A DNA stretch of 64,000 nt from Leifsonia shinshuensis (GTDB taxonomy: Bacteria > Actinomycetota > Actinomycetes > Actinomycetales > Microbacteriaceae). The stretch covers positions 806,001-870,000 of the forward strand of contig NZ_JAHHZQ010000001.1 in the NCBI RefSeq assembly GCF_022606355.1, written 5' to 3'. The position numbers were made by a program, and so were the translations under genes. Positions 17,782 through 26,728 of this stretch are shown here, piece after piece. The notes under the pieces are model-generated. The model was not told the origin of the DNA, ran no database searches, and saw nothing but the letters and a program-made list of their open reading frames with translations. Position 1 is the stretch's first letter; each line of letters begins with the position of its first letter.

Positions 17782-18783
17782 TCAGACGCCCCAGCGGAGC
17801 GCTGCGGTGTGCACCGGGGCGTCCCACAGGGCGGTGAGCTCGTCGTCCAGCTTCAGCACCGAGATGGAGGCGCCCTGCATCTCCAGCGAGGTGACGTAGC
17901 TGCCGACCAGCGACCGACCGAGCACGATGCCCTTCTCGTCGAGGATCTCCGCCGCGCGCCGGAACAGGATGTAGAGCTCCGACAGCGGTGTGCCGCCCAT
18001 CCCGTTGACGAACAGCAGCACCGTGTCGCCCGACGAGAACGGCAGATCGCTGAGGATCGCGTCCATCATCCGGTCGACCAGCCGGTCGGCCGGCTCGATC
18101 TTGATGCGTTCGCGACCCGGCTCGCCGTGGATGCCGACGCCGAACTCGATCTCGTCCTCGGGGAGCACGAATCCGGGCTCGCCCGCGTGCGGGACGGTTC
18201 CGTCGGTCAGGGCGAGACCGATCGAGCGCACGTTGGCGTTGACCTTCTCGGCGATCGCGGTCACGGCGTCGAGGTCGTCGCCGCGGTCGGCCGCGGCCCC
18301 GGCGATCTTCTCGACGAGCACGGTGCCGGCGACACCGCGTCGCCCCGCCGTGTAGAGCGAGTCCTGCACCGCGACGTCGTCGTTGGTGACGACGGCGCGC
18401 ACCGTGATGCCCTCGGCGCCCACCAGGTCGGCGGCCGTCTCGAAGTTCAGCACGTCGCCCGTGTAGTTCTTCACGATGTGGAGGACGCCCGCGCCGCCGT
18501 CAGCGGCCTTGGTGGCCTCCACGATCGGCATCGGGGTCGGCGAGGTGAAGACCTCGCCCGGCACGGCTGCATCCAGCATGCCCTTCCCCACGAATCCGGC
18601 GTGGAGCGGCTCATGACCGCTGCCGCCGCCGCTGACCAGGCCGACCTTGCCGCGCACCGGGCCGTCGGCCCGGGAGACGAAGCGGGGGTCCTGCGACACC
18701 GAGACGATGTCCGCGTGAGCTCGGCCGAAGCCCGCCAGGGACTCCGCCACGACGTCGGGTACGTCGTTGATGAGCTTCTTCAT
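17782..18783 (-). CDS. dhaK: Dihydroxyacetone kinase substrate-binding subunit DhaK
   Basis: Binds dihydroxyacetone covalently as a hemiaminal and presents it to DhaL. 333 residues. Visible: GLVSGGGSGHEPLHAGFVG at the phosphate/substrate site, KNYTGDVLNFETA, and the substrate-binding His219 in FGVGIHGEPG. ATG 18783 is preceded by GGAAGGAAGGG. The trpD stop is only 40 bp upstream with no hairpin between, so read-through from trpD is likely. No dhaR or glycerol dehydrogenase gene is adjacent. Confidence 0.95.
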   Translation of the reverse strand: MKKLINDVPDVVAESLAGFGRAHADIVSVSQDPRFVSRADGPVRGKVGLVSGGGSGHEPLHAGFVGKGMLDAAVPGEVFTSPTPMPIVEATKAADGGAGVLHIVKNYTGDVLNFETAADLVGAEGITVRAVVTNDDVAVQDSLYTAGRRGVAGTVLVEKIAGAAADRGDDLDAVTAIAEKVNANVRSIGLALTDGTVPHAGEPGFVLPEDEIEFGVGIHGEPGRERIKIEPADRLVDRMMDAILSDLPFSSGDTVLLFVNGMGGTPLSELYILFRRAAEILDEKGIVLGRSLVGSYVTSLEMQGASISVLKLDDELTALWDAPVHTAALRWGV

Positions 18784-18823
18784 TGAAAACCCTTCCTTCC
18801 ACTTGCTGTCGGTGCTTGCTACA

Positions 18824-19873
18824 TCAGTGCGTAGCCGCCACCCACTCGTCGAGCTTCGCGGCCGCGGCCCCGGAGTCGATCGCACGGGCGGCGACCTCCA
18901 TGTGCGAACGGAACCGATCCAGGATGGACTCCTGGACCCTCGACGGGTCGGACGCGAGCTCGTACGACACGAGCCCTGCCGCCGCGTTGAGCAACACGAT
19001 GTCGCGCACGGGGCCCTCCTGGCCCGCGAGCACGGCACGCACGACAGCCGCGTTGTACGCGGCGTCCTTTCCGAGCAGGTCGTCGATCCGTGCGCGCGGG
19101 ATGCCCAGATCGCGCGGATCGATGTCGTGCTCGGTGACGAGGCCCCTCGAGACCTCCCAGACGTGGCTGTGGCCGGTGGTCGACAGTTCGTCGAGTCCGT
19201 CGTCGCCGCGGAAGACCAGCGCGGTCGCGCCGCGGGTCTGGAACACGCCGACGATCAGCGGGATGCGGTCGAGCGTCGCGACGCCGACCGCCGACGCCTC
19301 GGGGCGGGCCGGATTGCACAGCGGCCCCAGGAAGTTGAAGACTGTCGGGACGCCGAGCTGCGAGCGCACGGGGCCGGCATTGGCGAAACCGGGGTGGAAC
19401 GCGCTGGCGAAAGCGAAGGTGATCCCCGTTCGGCGCAGCACGTCGGCCACCCGCTCGGGCGGCAGCGTCAGGTCGATCCCGAGCGCCGCCAGCACATCGG
19501 AGGATCCCGACGACGAGCTGGCCGCCCTGTTGCCGTGCTTGATCACGGGCACGCCTGCGGCGGCGGCGACGATGGCCGCGGTGGTCGAGACGTTGACGGT
19601 GCCGAAGCGGTCGCCGCCTGTCCCGACGATGTCGAGCGCCATCGGGTCGACGGGCAGCGGGACGGCGTGGTCGAGGATGGCGTCGCGGAAGCCGACGATC
19701 TCGTCGACGGTCTCGCCCTTCGCCCGCAGTGCGATCAGGAACGCCGCCAGCTGGGCCTCGGTGGCCTCGCCCGCCATGACCTGATCCATGGCCCAGGCCG
19801 CGTCCGCCACACTCAGGTCCTCGCGGGCGAGGAGCGTGGTGAGCACGGACGACCAGGACTGCATTTCCGTCAT
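18824..19873 (-). CDS. trpD: Anthranilate phosphoribosyltransferase
   Basis: Second step of tryptophan synthesis: anthranilate plus PRPP gives phosphoribosyl-anthranilate. 349 residues with the PRPP loop DIVGTGGDRFGTVNVST, VIKHGNRAASSSSGSSDVL, FAFASAFHPGFANAGPVR and FNFLGPLCNPARP. No other trp gene is near, as is usual in actinobacteria where this copy sits beside ctaE-qcr. ATG 19873 has TAGGAT 6 nt upstream and no SD, so it is probably leaderless. Divergent from ctaE. Confidence 0.95.
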   Translation of the reverse strand: MTEMQSWSSVLTTLLAREDLSVADAAWAMDQVMAGEATEAQLAAFLIALRAKGETVDEIVGFRDAILDHAVPLPVDPMALDIVGTGGDRFGTVNVSTTAAIVAAAAGVPVIKHGNRAASSSSGSSDVLAALGIDLTLPPERVADVLRRTGITFAFASAFHPGFANAGPVRSQLGVPTVFNFLGPLCNPARPEASAVGVATLDRIPLIVGVFQTRGATALVFRGDDGLDELSTTGHSHVWEVSRGLVTEHDIDPRDLGIPRARIDDLLGKDAAYNAAVVRAVLAGQEGPVRDIVLLNAAAGLVSYELASDPSRVQESILDRFRSHMEVAARAIDSGAAAAKLDEWVAATH

Positions 19874-19879
19874 ACAGCG

Positions 19880-19885
19880 ATCCTA
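19880..19885 (-). promoter_or_regulatory. -10-like hexamer of trpD
   Basis: TAGGAT on the minus strand, 6 nt before the ATG. Confidence 0.4.
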
Positions 19886-20001
19886 TTGGGAGGCGACACG
19901 CCACGGGGAGCAGGGGCTTTGTACCAGGTGTAAGGCGGCCCTCACCCGAATCGAGGTGAATTCGTGCCTTTCAGGTGAGAAAACCACGGCTTCTTTTCAG
20001 C

Positions 20002-20007
20002 CATAAT
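20002..20007 (+). promoter_or_regulatory. -10-like hexamer of ctaE-qcrCAB
   Basis: CATAAT precedes GTG at 20015 by 7 nt. It overlaps the in-frame ATG at 20006, which would therefore not be transcribed if this is the true -10. Confidence 0.45.
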
Positions 20008-20014
20008 GGGTTTT

Positions 20015-20650
20015 GTGACGAGCACCTCCATTTCCCCTGCAACGAGTGCGCCGGCGATCAACCGGCCCAATGTCGTGGCCGTCGGCACGATCGTCTGGCT
20101 CGGCTCCGAGGTGATGTTCTTCGCGGGTCTCTTCGCGATCTACTTCACGCTCAAGTCGACGTCGGGCGCGCTGTGGACCGCCGAGACGGCGCACTTGAAC
20201 ATCCCGTACGCGGCCGTGAACACCACGATCCTGGTGCTCAGCTCCGTGACCTGCCAGATGGGCGTGTTCGCCGCCGAGCGCCTCCAGCCGCGGCGCAGCG
20301 GCGGCCTGTTCCAGTTCTGGAAGTGGGGCATGGTCGAGTGGTTCGCCCTCTCGTACATCATGGGCGCCATCTTCGTCTCCGGTCAGGTGCTCGAGTACGC
20401 CACGCTCGTCTCCGAGGGCATCGCGTTCGACTCCAACGCCTACGGCTCCGCCTTCTATCTGACGACCGGCTTCCACGCCCTGCACGTCACCGGCGGCCTC
20501 ATCGCCTTCCTGCTCGTCATCGGCCGCGCTTTCGCGGTCAAGACCTTCGGCCACAAAGAGGCCACGAGCGCCATCGTCGTGTCGTACTACTGGCACTTCG
20601 TCGACGTCGTGTGGATCGGACTGTTCGCGGTCATCTACATCATCCGATAG
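20015..20650 (+). CDS. ctaE: Cytochrome c oxidase subunit III
   Basis: Structural subunit of the aa3 terminal oxidase in the cytoplasmic membrane. Five hydrophobic helices; conserved [45 protein letters not shown] and the C-terminal [22 protein letters not shown]. 211 residues from GTG 20015; an ATG at 20006 would add three residues but overlaps the predicted -10. First gene of the ctaE-qcrC-qcrA-qcrB operon, the standard actinobacterial bc1-aa3 arrangement. Confidence 0.93.
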   Translation: MTSTSISPATSAPAINRPNVVAVGTIVWLGSEVMFFAGLFAIYFTLKSTSGALWTAETAHLNIPYAAVNTTILVLSSVTCQMGVFAAERLQPRRSGGLFQFWKWGMVEWFALSYIMGAIFVSGQVLEYATLVSEGIAFDSNAYGSAFYLTTGFHALHVTGGLIAFLLVIGRAFAVKTFGHKEATSAIVVSYYWHFVDVVWIGLFAVIYIIR

Positions 20651-20674
20651 ATCAACAGGAGCTGACCCCACCTC

Positions 20675-21526
20675 ATGCGTCCCCGCGTTCCCGGCACCCA
20701 GAAGTCCCGCGCCACGGCCCCCGGCCGCACCACCGCAGCGCGCAAGACCGGTCGCCGCCACCCGCTCGCCACCGTCGCCCTGCTCGCCATCGGCCTCGGC
20801 CTCACCGGCGGAGCGTACGCCGCGTTCACCACCACGACGGCGTCGGCCGACACCCCTTCGGTGCAAGCGTCGTCGCAGTCCCAGATCGACAAGGGCGAGA
20901 AGCTCTTCCAGGCCAACTGCGCCACCTGCCACGGCATGGACGCACAGGGCACGGTCAACGCGCCGACCCTGATCGGCGTCGGCGCCGCCGCCGTCGACTT
21001 CCAGGTCGGCACCGGTCGCATGCCCATGCAGATGCAGGGGCCGCAGGCGGAGCAGAAGCCGGTGCAGTTCTCCGACGCCGACGTCGCGGCCCTCGCCGCC
21101 TACGTCGCGTCGCTGGCTCCCGGCCCCTCCGTCCCCGAGCAGAAGTTCCTCGACGGCAAGGGCGACGCCGCCGCCGGCGCCGAGCTCTTCCGCATCAACT
21201 GCGCGATGTGTCACAACGTCGCCGGTGCGGGTGGAGCGCTCACCGAGGGCAAGTTCGCCCCGCCGCTGACCGGCGTCAGCGCCAAGCACATCTACGAGGC
21301 CATGATCACCGGCCCGCAGAACATGCCGGTGTTCAACGACCTGAACATCTCGCCCCAGGGCAAGGCCGACATCATCACGTACCTCAAGTACATCCAGAAC
21401 AACCCGTCGCCCGGCGGCTTCGAGCTCGGCTCGCTCGGCCCGGTCGCCGAGGGACTCTTCCTCTGGATCTTCGGCCTGGGCGCCATCGTCGCCCTGACCG
21501 TGTGGATCACGGCGAAGTCCAACTGA
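20675..21526 (+). CDS. qcrC: Dihaem cytochrome c subunit of bc1 complex
   Basis: Carries electrons from the Rieske protein to the CuA site of cytochrome oxidase, replacing a soluble cytochrome c. 283 residues: N-terminal positively charged segment and membrane anchor/signal (about 30-50), two CxxCH haem sites (CATCH near 89 and CAMCH near 178), and a C-terminal TM helix (about 257-278). AGGAG lies 12 nt before the ATG. Two haem motifs in one subunit are diagnostic of actinobacterial QcrC. Confidence 0.95.
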   Translation: MRPRVPGTQKSRATAPGRTTAARKTGRRHPLATVALLAIGLGLTGGAYAAFTTTTASADTPSVQASSQSQIDKGEKLFQANCATCHGMDAQGTVNAPTLIGVGAAAVDFQVGTGRMPMQMQGPQAEQKPVQFSDADVAALAAYVASLAPGPSVPEQKFLDGKGDAAAGAELFRINCAMCHNVAGAGGALTEGKFAPPLTGVSAKHIYEAMITGPQNMPVFNDLNISPQGKADIITYLKYIQNNPSPGGFELGSLGPVAEGLFLWIFGLGAIVALTVWITAKSN

Positions 21527-21570
21527 CCGTTCTGTCGTACTTGTAGAAGCACAGCGTAAGAAGGAGAACA

Positions 21571-22644
21571 ATGGCACAGGACGAGAACGGCGGTCACGAG
21601 CTGACGCCAGCCAGTTCGTCGGCCGTCGACGTGCACCGGACCGGAGACCCCGGAACGGCGGTGATCATCCGCGACGCCGTCGAGAACCCCGGTTTCCCGC
21701 CGCACCGCCCCCGGGTGACCGACCTCGACCCCAAGAAGGAACGGCGCGCCGAGCGCACCGTCTACACGCTGTTCTATCTGTCGATCGCGGGCTCCGTGTG
21801 GGCGGTCGCCGCCTACATGGCGTTCCCGATCAACGACACCGACCCGGGCTCCGTGCGTCTGAACAACCTGTTCATCGGCCTCGGCATCGCCCTGGCGCTG
21901 CTCGCCATCGGCATCGGCGCCGTGCACTGGGGCAAGGCCCTCATGCACGAGAAGGAGGGCGTCGACCTCCGCCACCCGGTCCGCGGCTCCGAGCAGACCA
22001 CTGAGCGCGCCGCGGAGATCTTCCGCCAGGCCGATCAGGAGTCCGGCTTCAACCGCCGCACGCTGGTGCGCAACAGCCTCATCGGAGCGCTGATCGCCTT
22101 CCCGCTGCCCGCGGTCGTCCTGTTCCGCGGCCTCGCGCCGCAGGGCGAAGACCCGGCCGAGCTGCTCTCGCAGACGATGTGGGCCAAGGGCATCCGCCTG
22201 ACGCGCGACCCCTCCGGCACGCCGATCAAGGCGTCCGACGTCACGCTGGGCAGCGCCTTCCACGTCATCCCCGAGGGCCTGATCGACGCTCCCGACATGC
22301 TCGAGCAGAAGGCCAAGGCGGCCGTGCTGCTCATGCGCCTCAAGCCCGAAGACCTTCACGTGTCCAAGGGCCGCGAGAACTGGAACTACGACGGCATCGT
22401 CGCCTACTCCAAGATCTGCACGCACGTCGGGTGCCCTGTGGCGCTCTACGAGCAGCAGACCCACCACCTGCTGTGCCCGTGCCACCAGTCGCAGTTCGAC
22501 ATCACGCACGAGGCAGAGGTCATCTTCGGACCGGCGAAGCGGCCACTGCCGCAGCTGCCGATCACCGTTGACGCCGACGGTTACCTGGTCGCTCGCAGCG
22601 ACTTCCACGAGCCCGTCGGCCCGAGCTTCTGGGAGCGCCATTGA
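21571..22644 (+). CDS. qcrA: Rieske iron-sulfur subunit of bc1 complex
   Basis: Passes electrons from menaquinol to QcrC through a 2Fe-2S cluster. 357 residues: hydrophilic N-terminus, three TM helices (about 65-85, 100-120, 166-184) as in the actinobacterial form, and the cluster motifs CTHVGC and CPCHQSQF with the disulfide cysteines. AAGGAG precedes the ATG by 5 nt. Overlaps qcrB by 4 bp. Confidence 0.95.
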   Translation: MAQDENGGHELTPASSSAVDVHRTGDPGTAVIIRDAVENPGFPPHRPRVTDLDPKKERRAERTVYTLFYLSIAGSVWAVAAYMAFPINDTDPGSVRLNNLFIGLGIALALLAIGIGAVHWGKALMHEKEGVDLRHPVRGSEQTTERAAEIFRQADQESGFNRRTLVRNSLIGALIAFPLPAVVLFRGLAPQGEDPAELLSQTMWAKGIRLTRDPSGTPIKASDVTLGSAFHVIPEGLIDAPDMLEQKAKAAVLLMRLKPEDLHVSKGRENWNYDGIVAYSKICTHVGCPVALYEQQTHHLLCPCHQSQFDITHEAEVIFGPAKRPLPQLPITVDADGYLVARSDFHEPVGPSFWERH

Positions 22645-24260
22645 GCACCACGACCGCCGCACCTCCTGCGGCAGAAACCACGGTCAAGAGCGGCGGCTTC
22701 ACAGCGGCGGCTGCCAACTACATCGAGGACCGCACCAGCATCTCCGGCGCGGTCAAGGAGTTCGGTCGCAAGATCTTCCCGGACCACTGGTCCTTCCTGC
22801 TCGGTGAGGTCGCGCTCTACAGCTTCATCGTCATCCTCCTGACCGGAACGTTCCTGACGTTCTTCTTCCAGGCGTCGATGGCCGAGGTCGTCTACAACGG
22901 CTCGTACGTCCCGCTCAAGGGCATCCACATGTCCGCGGCGATGGAGTCGACCCTCAACATCTCGTTCGAGGTGCGCGGCGGCCTGCTGGTGCGCCAGATC
23001 CACCACTGGGCGGCTCTGCTGTTCGTGGCCGCGATCGGCCTGCACATGCTCCGCATCTTCTTCACCGGTGCGTTCCGCAAGCCCCGCGAGCTCAACTGGG
23101 TGATCGGCTTCACGCTGTTCATCCTCGCGATGGCCGAGGGCTTCACGGGCTACTCGCTCCCCGACGACCTGCTCTCGGGCAACGGCCTCCGCATCATCGA
23201 CGGCCTCATCAAGGGCCTCCCGGTCGTCGGCACGTGGATCTCGTTCCTCCTCTTCGGCGGCGAGTTCCCCGGCACGGCGATCGTCGGGCGCCTGTACACG
23301 CTGCACATCCTGCTGCTGCCCGCGCTCGTGGTCGCGTTCATCGCACTGCACCTGGTGTTCGTGGTCGTCCACAAGCACACGCAGTACGCCGCGCCCGGTC
23401 GCACCCAGGGCAACGTCGTCGGCTACCCGGTCCTCCCGGTGTACGCGGCGAAGGCCGGCGGCTTCTTCTTCATCGTGTTCGGTGTCGTCGCCCTCATGGC
23501 GTCGCTCTTCACCATCAACCCGATCTGGAACTACGGCCCGTACGATCCCTCCCCCGTGTCCGCCGGAACCCAGCCCGACTGGTACATCGGCTTCGCGGAC
23601 GGCGCACTGCGTCTCGTTCCACCGGGCTGGGAGTTCGTCTGGCTCAACCGCACCTGGTCGTTCAACATCATCGTCCCGGTCGCCATCCTCGGTCTCTTCA
23701 TCGTGACCGTGATGATCTACCCCTTCATCGAGGCGTGGATCACGGGCGACAAGCGCGAGCACCACATCCTCGACCGGCCGCGCAACGCGGCGACCCGCAC
23801 CGCCATCGGCGCTGCCGGCGTGACGTTCTACGCGGTCTTCTGGGCGGCGGCGTCGTCCGACATCATCGCGACGCACTTCATGCTGACGATGGAGGGCGTG
23901 ATCCACACGCTCCAGGCACTGCTGTTCGTCGGCCCGGTGGTCGCGTACTTCCTCACCAAGCGCGTCTGCCTCGCGCTGCAGAAGAAGGACCGCTCGGTCG
24001 CGCTGCACGGTTACGAGACCGGCCGCATCGTGAAGCTCCCCGGTGGCGAGTTCATCGAGGTGCACGAGCAGCTCAGCGACTACGAGCGCTGGCGCCTGGT
24101 GAGCTTCGAGGCGTACGAGCCGCTGATGATCCGCCCGAACAAGCGCGGCAAGATCACGGCCGGAACGCGGATGCGCGCGAGCCTGTCCCGCTGGTTCTTC
24201 GAAGACCGGCTGGTTCCGCCGACCCGCGGAGAGCTCGAGTCGGGACACGGTCACCACTGA
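22641..24260 (+). CDS. qcrB: Cytochrome b subunit of bc1 complex
   Basis: Membrane quinol-oxidising subunit with two b haems. 539 residues; eight TM helices; haem-ligand histidines in RQIHHWAALLFVAAIGLHML and LHILLLPALVVAFIALHLVFVVVHKHTQY; the quinol-site PDWY motif reads QPDWYIGF. The C-terminal ~120 residues are hydrophilic, as in mycobacterial QcrB. The only start overlapping the qcrA stop is TTG at 22641, giving TTGA coupling. A strong hairpin follows. Confidence 0.95.
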   Translation: MSTTTAAPPAAETTVKSGGFTAAAANYIEDRTSISGAVKEFGRKIFPDHWSFLLGEVALYSFIVILLTGTFLTFFFQASMAEVVYNGSYVPLKGIHMSAAMESTLNISFEVRGGLLVRQIHHWAALLFVAAIGLHMLRIFFTGAFRKPRELNWVIGFTLFILAMAEGFTGYSLPDDLLSGNGLRIIDGLIKGLPVVGTWISFLLFGGEFPGTAIVGRLYTLHILLLPALVVAFIALHLVFVVVHKHTQYAAPGRTQGNVVGYPVLPVYAAKAGGFFFIVFGVVALMASLFTINPIWNYGPYDPSPVSAGTQPDWYIGFADGALRLVPPGWEFVWLNRTWSFNIIVPVAILGLFIVTVMIYPFIEAWITGDKREHHILDRPRNAATRTAIGAAGVTFYAVFWAAASSDIIATHFMLTMEGVIHTLQALLFVGPVVAYFLTKRVCLALQKKDRSVALHGYETGRIVKLPGGEFIEVHEQLSDYERWRLVSFEAYEPLMIRPNKRGKITAGTRMRASLSRWFFEDRLVPPTRGELESGHGHH

Positions 24261-24277
24261 TCCATCCAGCCCCACCC

Positions 24278-24312
24278 GAAGGCGCCGGTGCAGTCTCTGC
24301 ACCGGCGCCTTC
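24278..24312 (+). terminator. Hairpin terminator after qcrB
   Basis: Perfect 16-bp stem (24278-24293 with 24297-24312) and a 3-nt loop, 17 bp after the qcrB stop. No T-tract follows, as often in high-G+C actinobacteria. Confidence 0.75.
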
Positions 24313-24342
24313 GCCGCTCCACCCGCAGCTGAGAGGACGTCG

Positions 24343-25155
24343 ATGGCCGACCTGACACGCCTGGCCTCCTGGCTGCGCTGCCCCGTGTGCAGCCACGACC
24401 TCGAGCAGGTCGACCGGCTCACCCTCGGCTGTGACGCCGGCCACCGCCACGATGTGAACAAGCGCGGCTACGTGTCGCTCCTCGGCGGAGGCAGCAAGTT
24501 CCTCGGCGACACGGCCGACATGCTCGATGCCCGGGACGCCGTGCTCGAACGCGGCACCTACTCCCCCATCGCAGACAGCCTGGTCGCCGCGGCGGCGCCG
24601 GCGGCGGACGCGCGCATCCTCGACGCCGGCGCAGGCACCGGCTACTATCTCCGGGCGCTCCTTGCCGCTGCCCCCGGGGCCGCCGCGCTCGCCCTGGATC
24701 TCTCCCCCGCCGCCGTGACTCGGGCCGTCCGCTCGTCGCCGCACATCGACGGACTCGTCGCCGACACCTGGCGCCCGCTCCCCGTCCGTTCGGGCGGAGT
24801 CGATCTCGTCGTCGACGTGTTCGCGCCGCGCAACCTCGCCGAGTTCCATCGGGTGCTGCGCCCTGGAGGCACACTCGTCGTCGTCGTGCCCCGTGCGGAT
24901 CACCTGGCGTCGCTGCGTCAGGAGGGGACGATGCTCGATATCCCCGCAGACAAGAGCGACGACGTCAGTGCCGCCGCTACGCCTCTGTTCGCCCCTCTCG
25001 CGCGCGAACGTGTCACCTACGCCCTTCCGGTCGATGAGGCACTTCGACGCGCTCTGACAGCCATGGGCCCCTCGGCGCGCCACGCTGATGCGGCGCCCGC
25101 CGAGGTTGCAGAGACGACCGTGTCGGTCGACGTGCTCTCCTTCGCCGCCCGCTGA
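24343..25155 (+). CDS. RlmA-like 23S rRNA (guanine-N1)-methyltransferase
   Basis: Putative SAM-dependent rRNA methyltransferase of the RlmA(I)/(II) type. 270 residues: N-terminal zinc finger (LRCPVCSHDLEQ...GCDAGHRHDVNKRGYVSLL, residues ~10-45), then the Rossmann SAM domain with LDAGAGTGYYLRALL, DLSPAAVTRAV and VDVFAPRNLAEFHRVLRPGGTLVVVVP. The combination of a CxxC...C..H finger with KRGYVSLL is characteristic of RlmA; homologues in actinomycetes can give macrolide (tylosin/mycinamicin) resistance, which is not shown here. GAGAGGA precedes ATG. Confidence 0.85.
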   Translation: MADLTRLASWLRCPVCSHDLEQVDRLTLGCDAGHRHDVNKRGYVSLLGGGSKFLGDTADMLDARDAVLERGTYSPIADSLVAAAAPAADARILDAGAGTGYYLRALLAAAPGAAALALDLSPAAVTRAVRSSPHIDGLVADTWRPLPVRSGGVDLVVDVFAPRNLAEFHRVLRPGGTLVVVVPRADHLASLRQEGTMLDIPADKSDDVSAAATPLFAPLARERVTYALPVDEALRRALTAMGPSARHADAAPAEVAETTVSVDVLSFAAR

Positions 25156-25157
25156 GT

Positions 25158-25182
25158 TCCGGCCGCCGCTGCGACGGCCGGA
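25158..25182. terminator. Bidirectional hairpin between convergent genes
   Basis: 8-bp stem (25158-25165 with 25175-25182) and 9-nt loop located between the stop codons of rlmA and the secreted Ig-like gene. No T-tract. Confidence 0.5.
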
Positions 25183-25192
25183 GCTCCGGGGC

Positions 25193-26089
25193 CTACACGA
25201 TCGCGAGGACGCGGGACCAGCGCAGGGACTGACCGGCTCTCGTCGCCCGGTACATGGCCCCCGTAACCTCGATCGACTGCTCCGCGCCCGTGAGTCGCCG
25301 GAACTCGAGTGACAGCGGAGTGTCGATGGGGACGCGAGGGCTCAGCGCGACATCCAGGGCGTTGCGTCCGCTGGTGTTCGAACGCGCACCCCAGGCGATG
25401 CTGGCCGTGCCTGAGAGAGATGCCCCGTACCCGCCCGTGTACCACTTGCCGAGTTCCAGACGCTCCCACGTCGCGGTGCCGTACCACTGCCCTGTCTCCG
25501 GTTTGACGACCATCCAGTAGTTGCTGTTCGACGTCACGAGTTCCTGCATCACCCGGTACTGAAACAGTCCGGTTGCCGCGCGGTCCGGCAGGATGCCCCC
25601 TTGCATGAGGAGGTTCAGCGGCTCGGTGAACGTCGTGCCGAGAGAGCCCGCGTATGACACGGACTCCGACGGCAGGTACAGCGTGAAGGTCGACGTCGCT
25701 GCGCCGCAGGTGGCCACCAGCTCGCGGTCCCCGGCGATGGCGTTCGGCGCTGGAGTGAGCGTTGCGGTGAAGCGCCCCGCCCCGTCCGTCAGGCCCGTCA
25801 CCGTGGCAGCATCACCGAAACGGGTGCCGTCCGGCGCGATCAGGATGACCCGTTGCCCGCTCGCGGCTCCACCGCGCTGGTCGGTGACAGTGACCGTGTA
25901 GTCCTGCGGCCCGTCGAGGACCTCCGCTCCGGACAGAACGACCAGCTGGGCCTCCGGCGGCGAAGAGGCGTACGCCGGCGAGGCCACCGACAGGGTGATG
26001 GCCGGCAGCGACCACGCTGCGGCCGCGACGAGCGAGCGGCGGGAAGGCCCGTACTCTTCGACCTGTGGACGCGCTGACATGTTGCTCAT
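25193..26089 (-). CDS. Secreted protein with Ig-like domain, function unknown
   Basis: 298 residues. N-terminal signal with twin arginines (SRRSLVAAA at 16-24), hydrophobic core and likely cleavage after A41 (SPAYA), so export by Tat or Sec. Residues ~45-140 resemble a bacterial Ig-like (Big/invasin-type) domain: YTVTVTDQRGGAASGQRVIL, TDGAGRFTATLTP, ELVATCG. Residues ~150-298 are a beta-rich, unrecognised module with MVVKPETGQWYGTATWERLE and GYGASLSGTASIAWG. No LPxTG or C-terminal TM helix. ATG 26089 is chosen for the strong AGGGGGGAT ribosome-binding site 5 nt upstream and because the signal peptide starts there. Sits alone inside the cta/qcr region. Confidence 0.7.
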   Translation of the reverse strand: MSNMSARPQVEEYGPSRRSLVAAAAWSLPAITLSVASPAYASSPPEAQLVVLSGAEVLDGPQDYTVTVTDQRGGAASGQRVILIAPDGTRFGDAATVTGLTDGAGRFTATLTPAPNAIAGDRELVATCGAATSTFTLYLPSESVSYAGSLGTTFTEPLNLLMQGGILPDRAATGLFQYRVMQELVTSNSNYWMVVKPETGQWYGTATWERLELGKWYTGGYGASLSGTASIAWGARSNTSGRNALDVALSPRVPIDTPLSLEFRRLTGAEQSIEVTGAMYRATRAGQSLRWSRVLAIV

Positions 26090-26108
26090 AGATCCCCCCT
26101 CAGAGAAC

Positions 26109-26149
26109 AACGCCACATCTGGCGTTCTAAATGCATACATTGCATGTAT
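26109..26149 (-). promoter_or_regulatory. A+T-rich regulatory region of the secreted Ig-like gene
   Basis: Two inverted repeats lie in an island much richer in A+T than its surroundings: AACGCC(26109-26114)/GGCGTT(26121-26126) around 6 nt, and ATACAT(26135-26140)/ATGTAT(26144-26149) around 3 nt. The second looks like a dimeric operator; the first would form a short hairpin in the 5' leader. Confidence 0.45.
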
Positions 26150-26301
26150 TAATGTCAGCCTAGTGGACGGAGAGACGGCCCACAACCGCAGTGCGCAGCG
26201 GTACCCTCCCCAACGCAGAACTGCTCCCCACGAGCTCGAATGGAGATGTCCCATCCGGCTCACGGGGAGCAGTTCAGAGCGAGGCGAACCTCAGCGGTAA
26301 C

Positions 26302-26724
26302 TCAGCGGGCGAAGAAGCCCCGGTAGTACTCGTAGACCCAGCCGACGATGCAGACCAGCGCGAAAGCCACACCGATGAAGCAGATCCAGAACCCGACAGC
26401 GAGGCCGAGCATCACCAGAGCCGCGGCGGCGGCGAGGGCCACCGGCCACCAGCTCCACGGCGAGAAGTGACCCAGCTCGGGGTCGCCGTCGTCGATGTTC
26501 GCGTCGAGCTTGTCCTCCGGCAGCTCACCGCCCTGCGAGGCGTGCGAGCGCCCCACGTAGAACGCGATGAACGCCGCGAGGATCGCGCTCAGCGTGAGCG
26601 CCACCGTGCCGACCCACTCGACCTTCAGGTGCATCGGGTCGAGCAGGCTCCACAGCGTATAGACGATCGCCGAGAGAAGGAAGAAGATCGCGAGGATCCA
26701 GAAGAGGATTGCGTTGGCTCTCAT
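26302..26724 (-). CDS. ctaF: Cytochrome c oxidase subunit IV (actinobacterial type)
   Basis: Small accessory subunit of aa3 oxidase. 140 residues with four hydrophobic helices (about 5-28, 36-57, 92-112, 115-133) and the conserved HFSPWSWWPVALAAAAALV and CIVGWVYEYYRGFFAR end. Lies 4 bp downstream of ctaD in the ctaC-ctaD-ctaF operon. Confidence 0.93.
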   Translation of the reverse strand: MRANAILFWILAIFFLLSAIVYTLWSLLDPMHLKVEWVGTVALTLSAILAAFIAFYVGRSHASQGGELPEDKLDANIDDGDPELGHFSPWSWWPVALAAAAALVMLGLAVGFWICFIGVAFALVCIVGWVYEYYRGFFAR

Positions 26725-26728
26725 GGGT

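Noticed and set aside
20006-20014. ATG 20006 as start of ctaE
   Set aside because: It overlaps the CATAAT -10-like box; GTG 20015 with 7-nt spacing is more consistent. Moderate confidence only.
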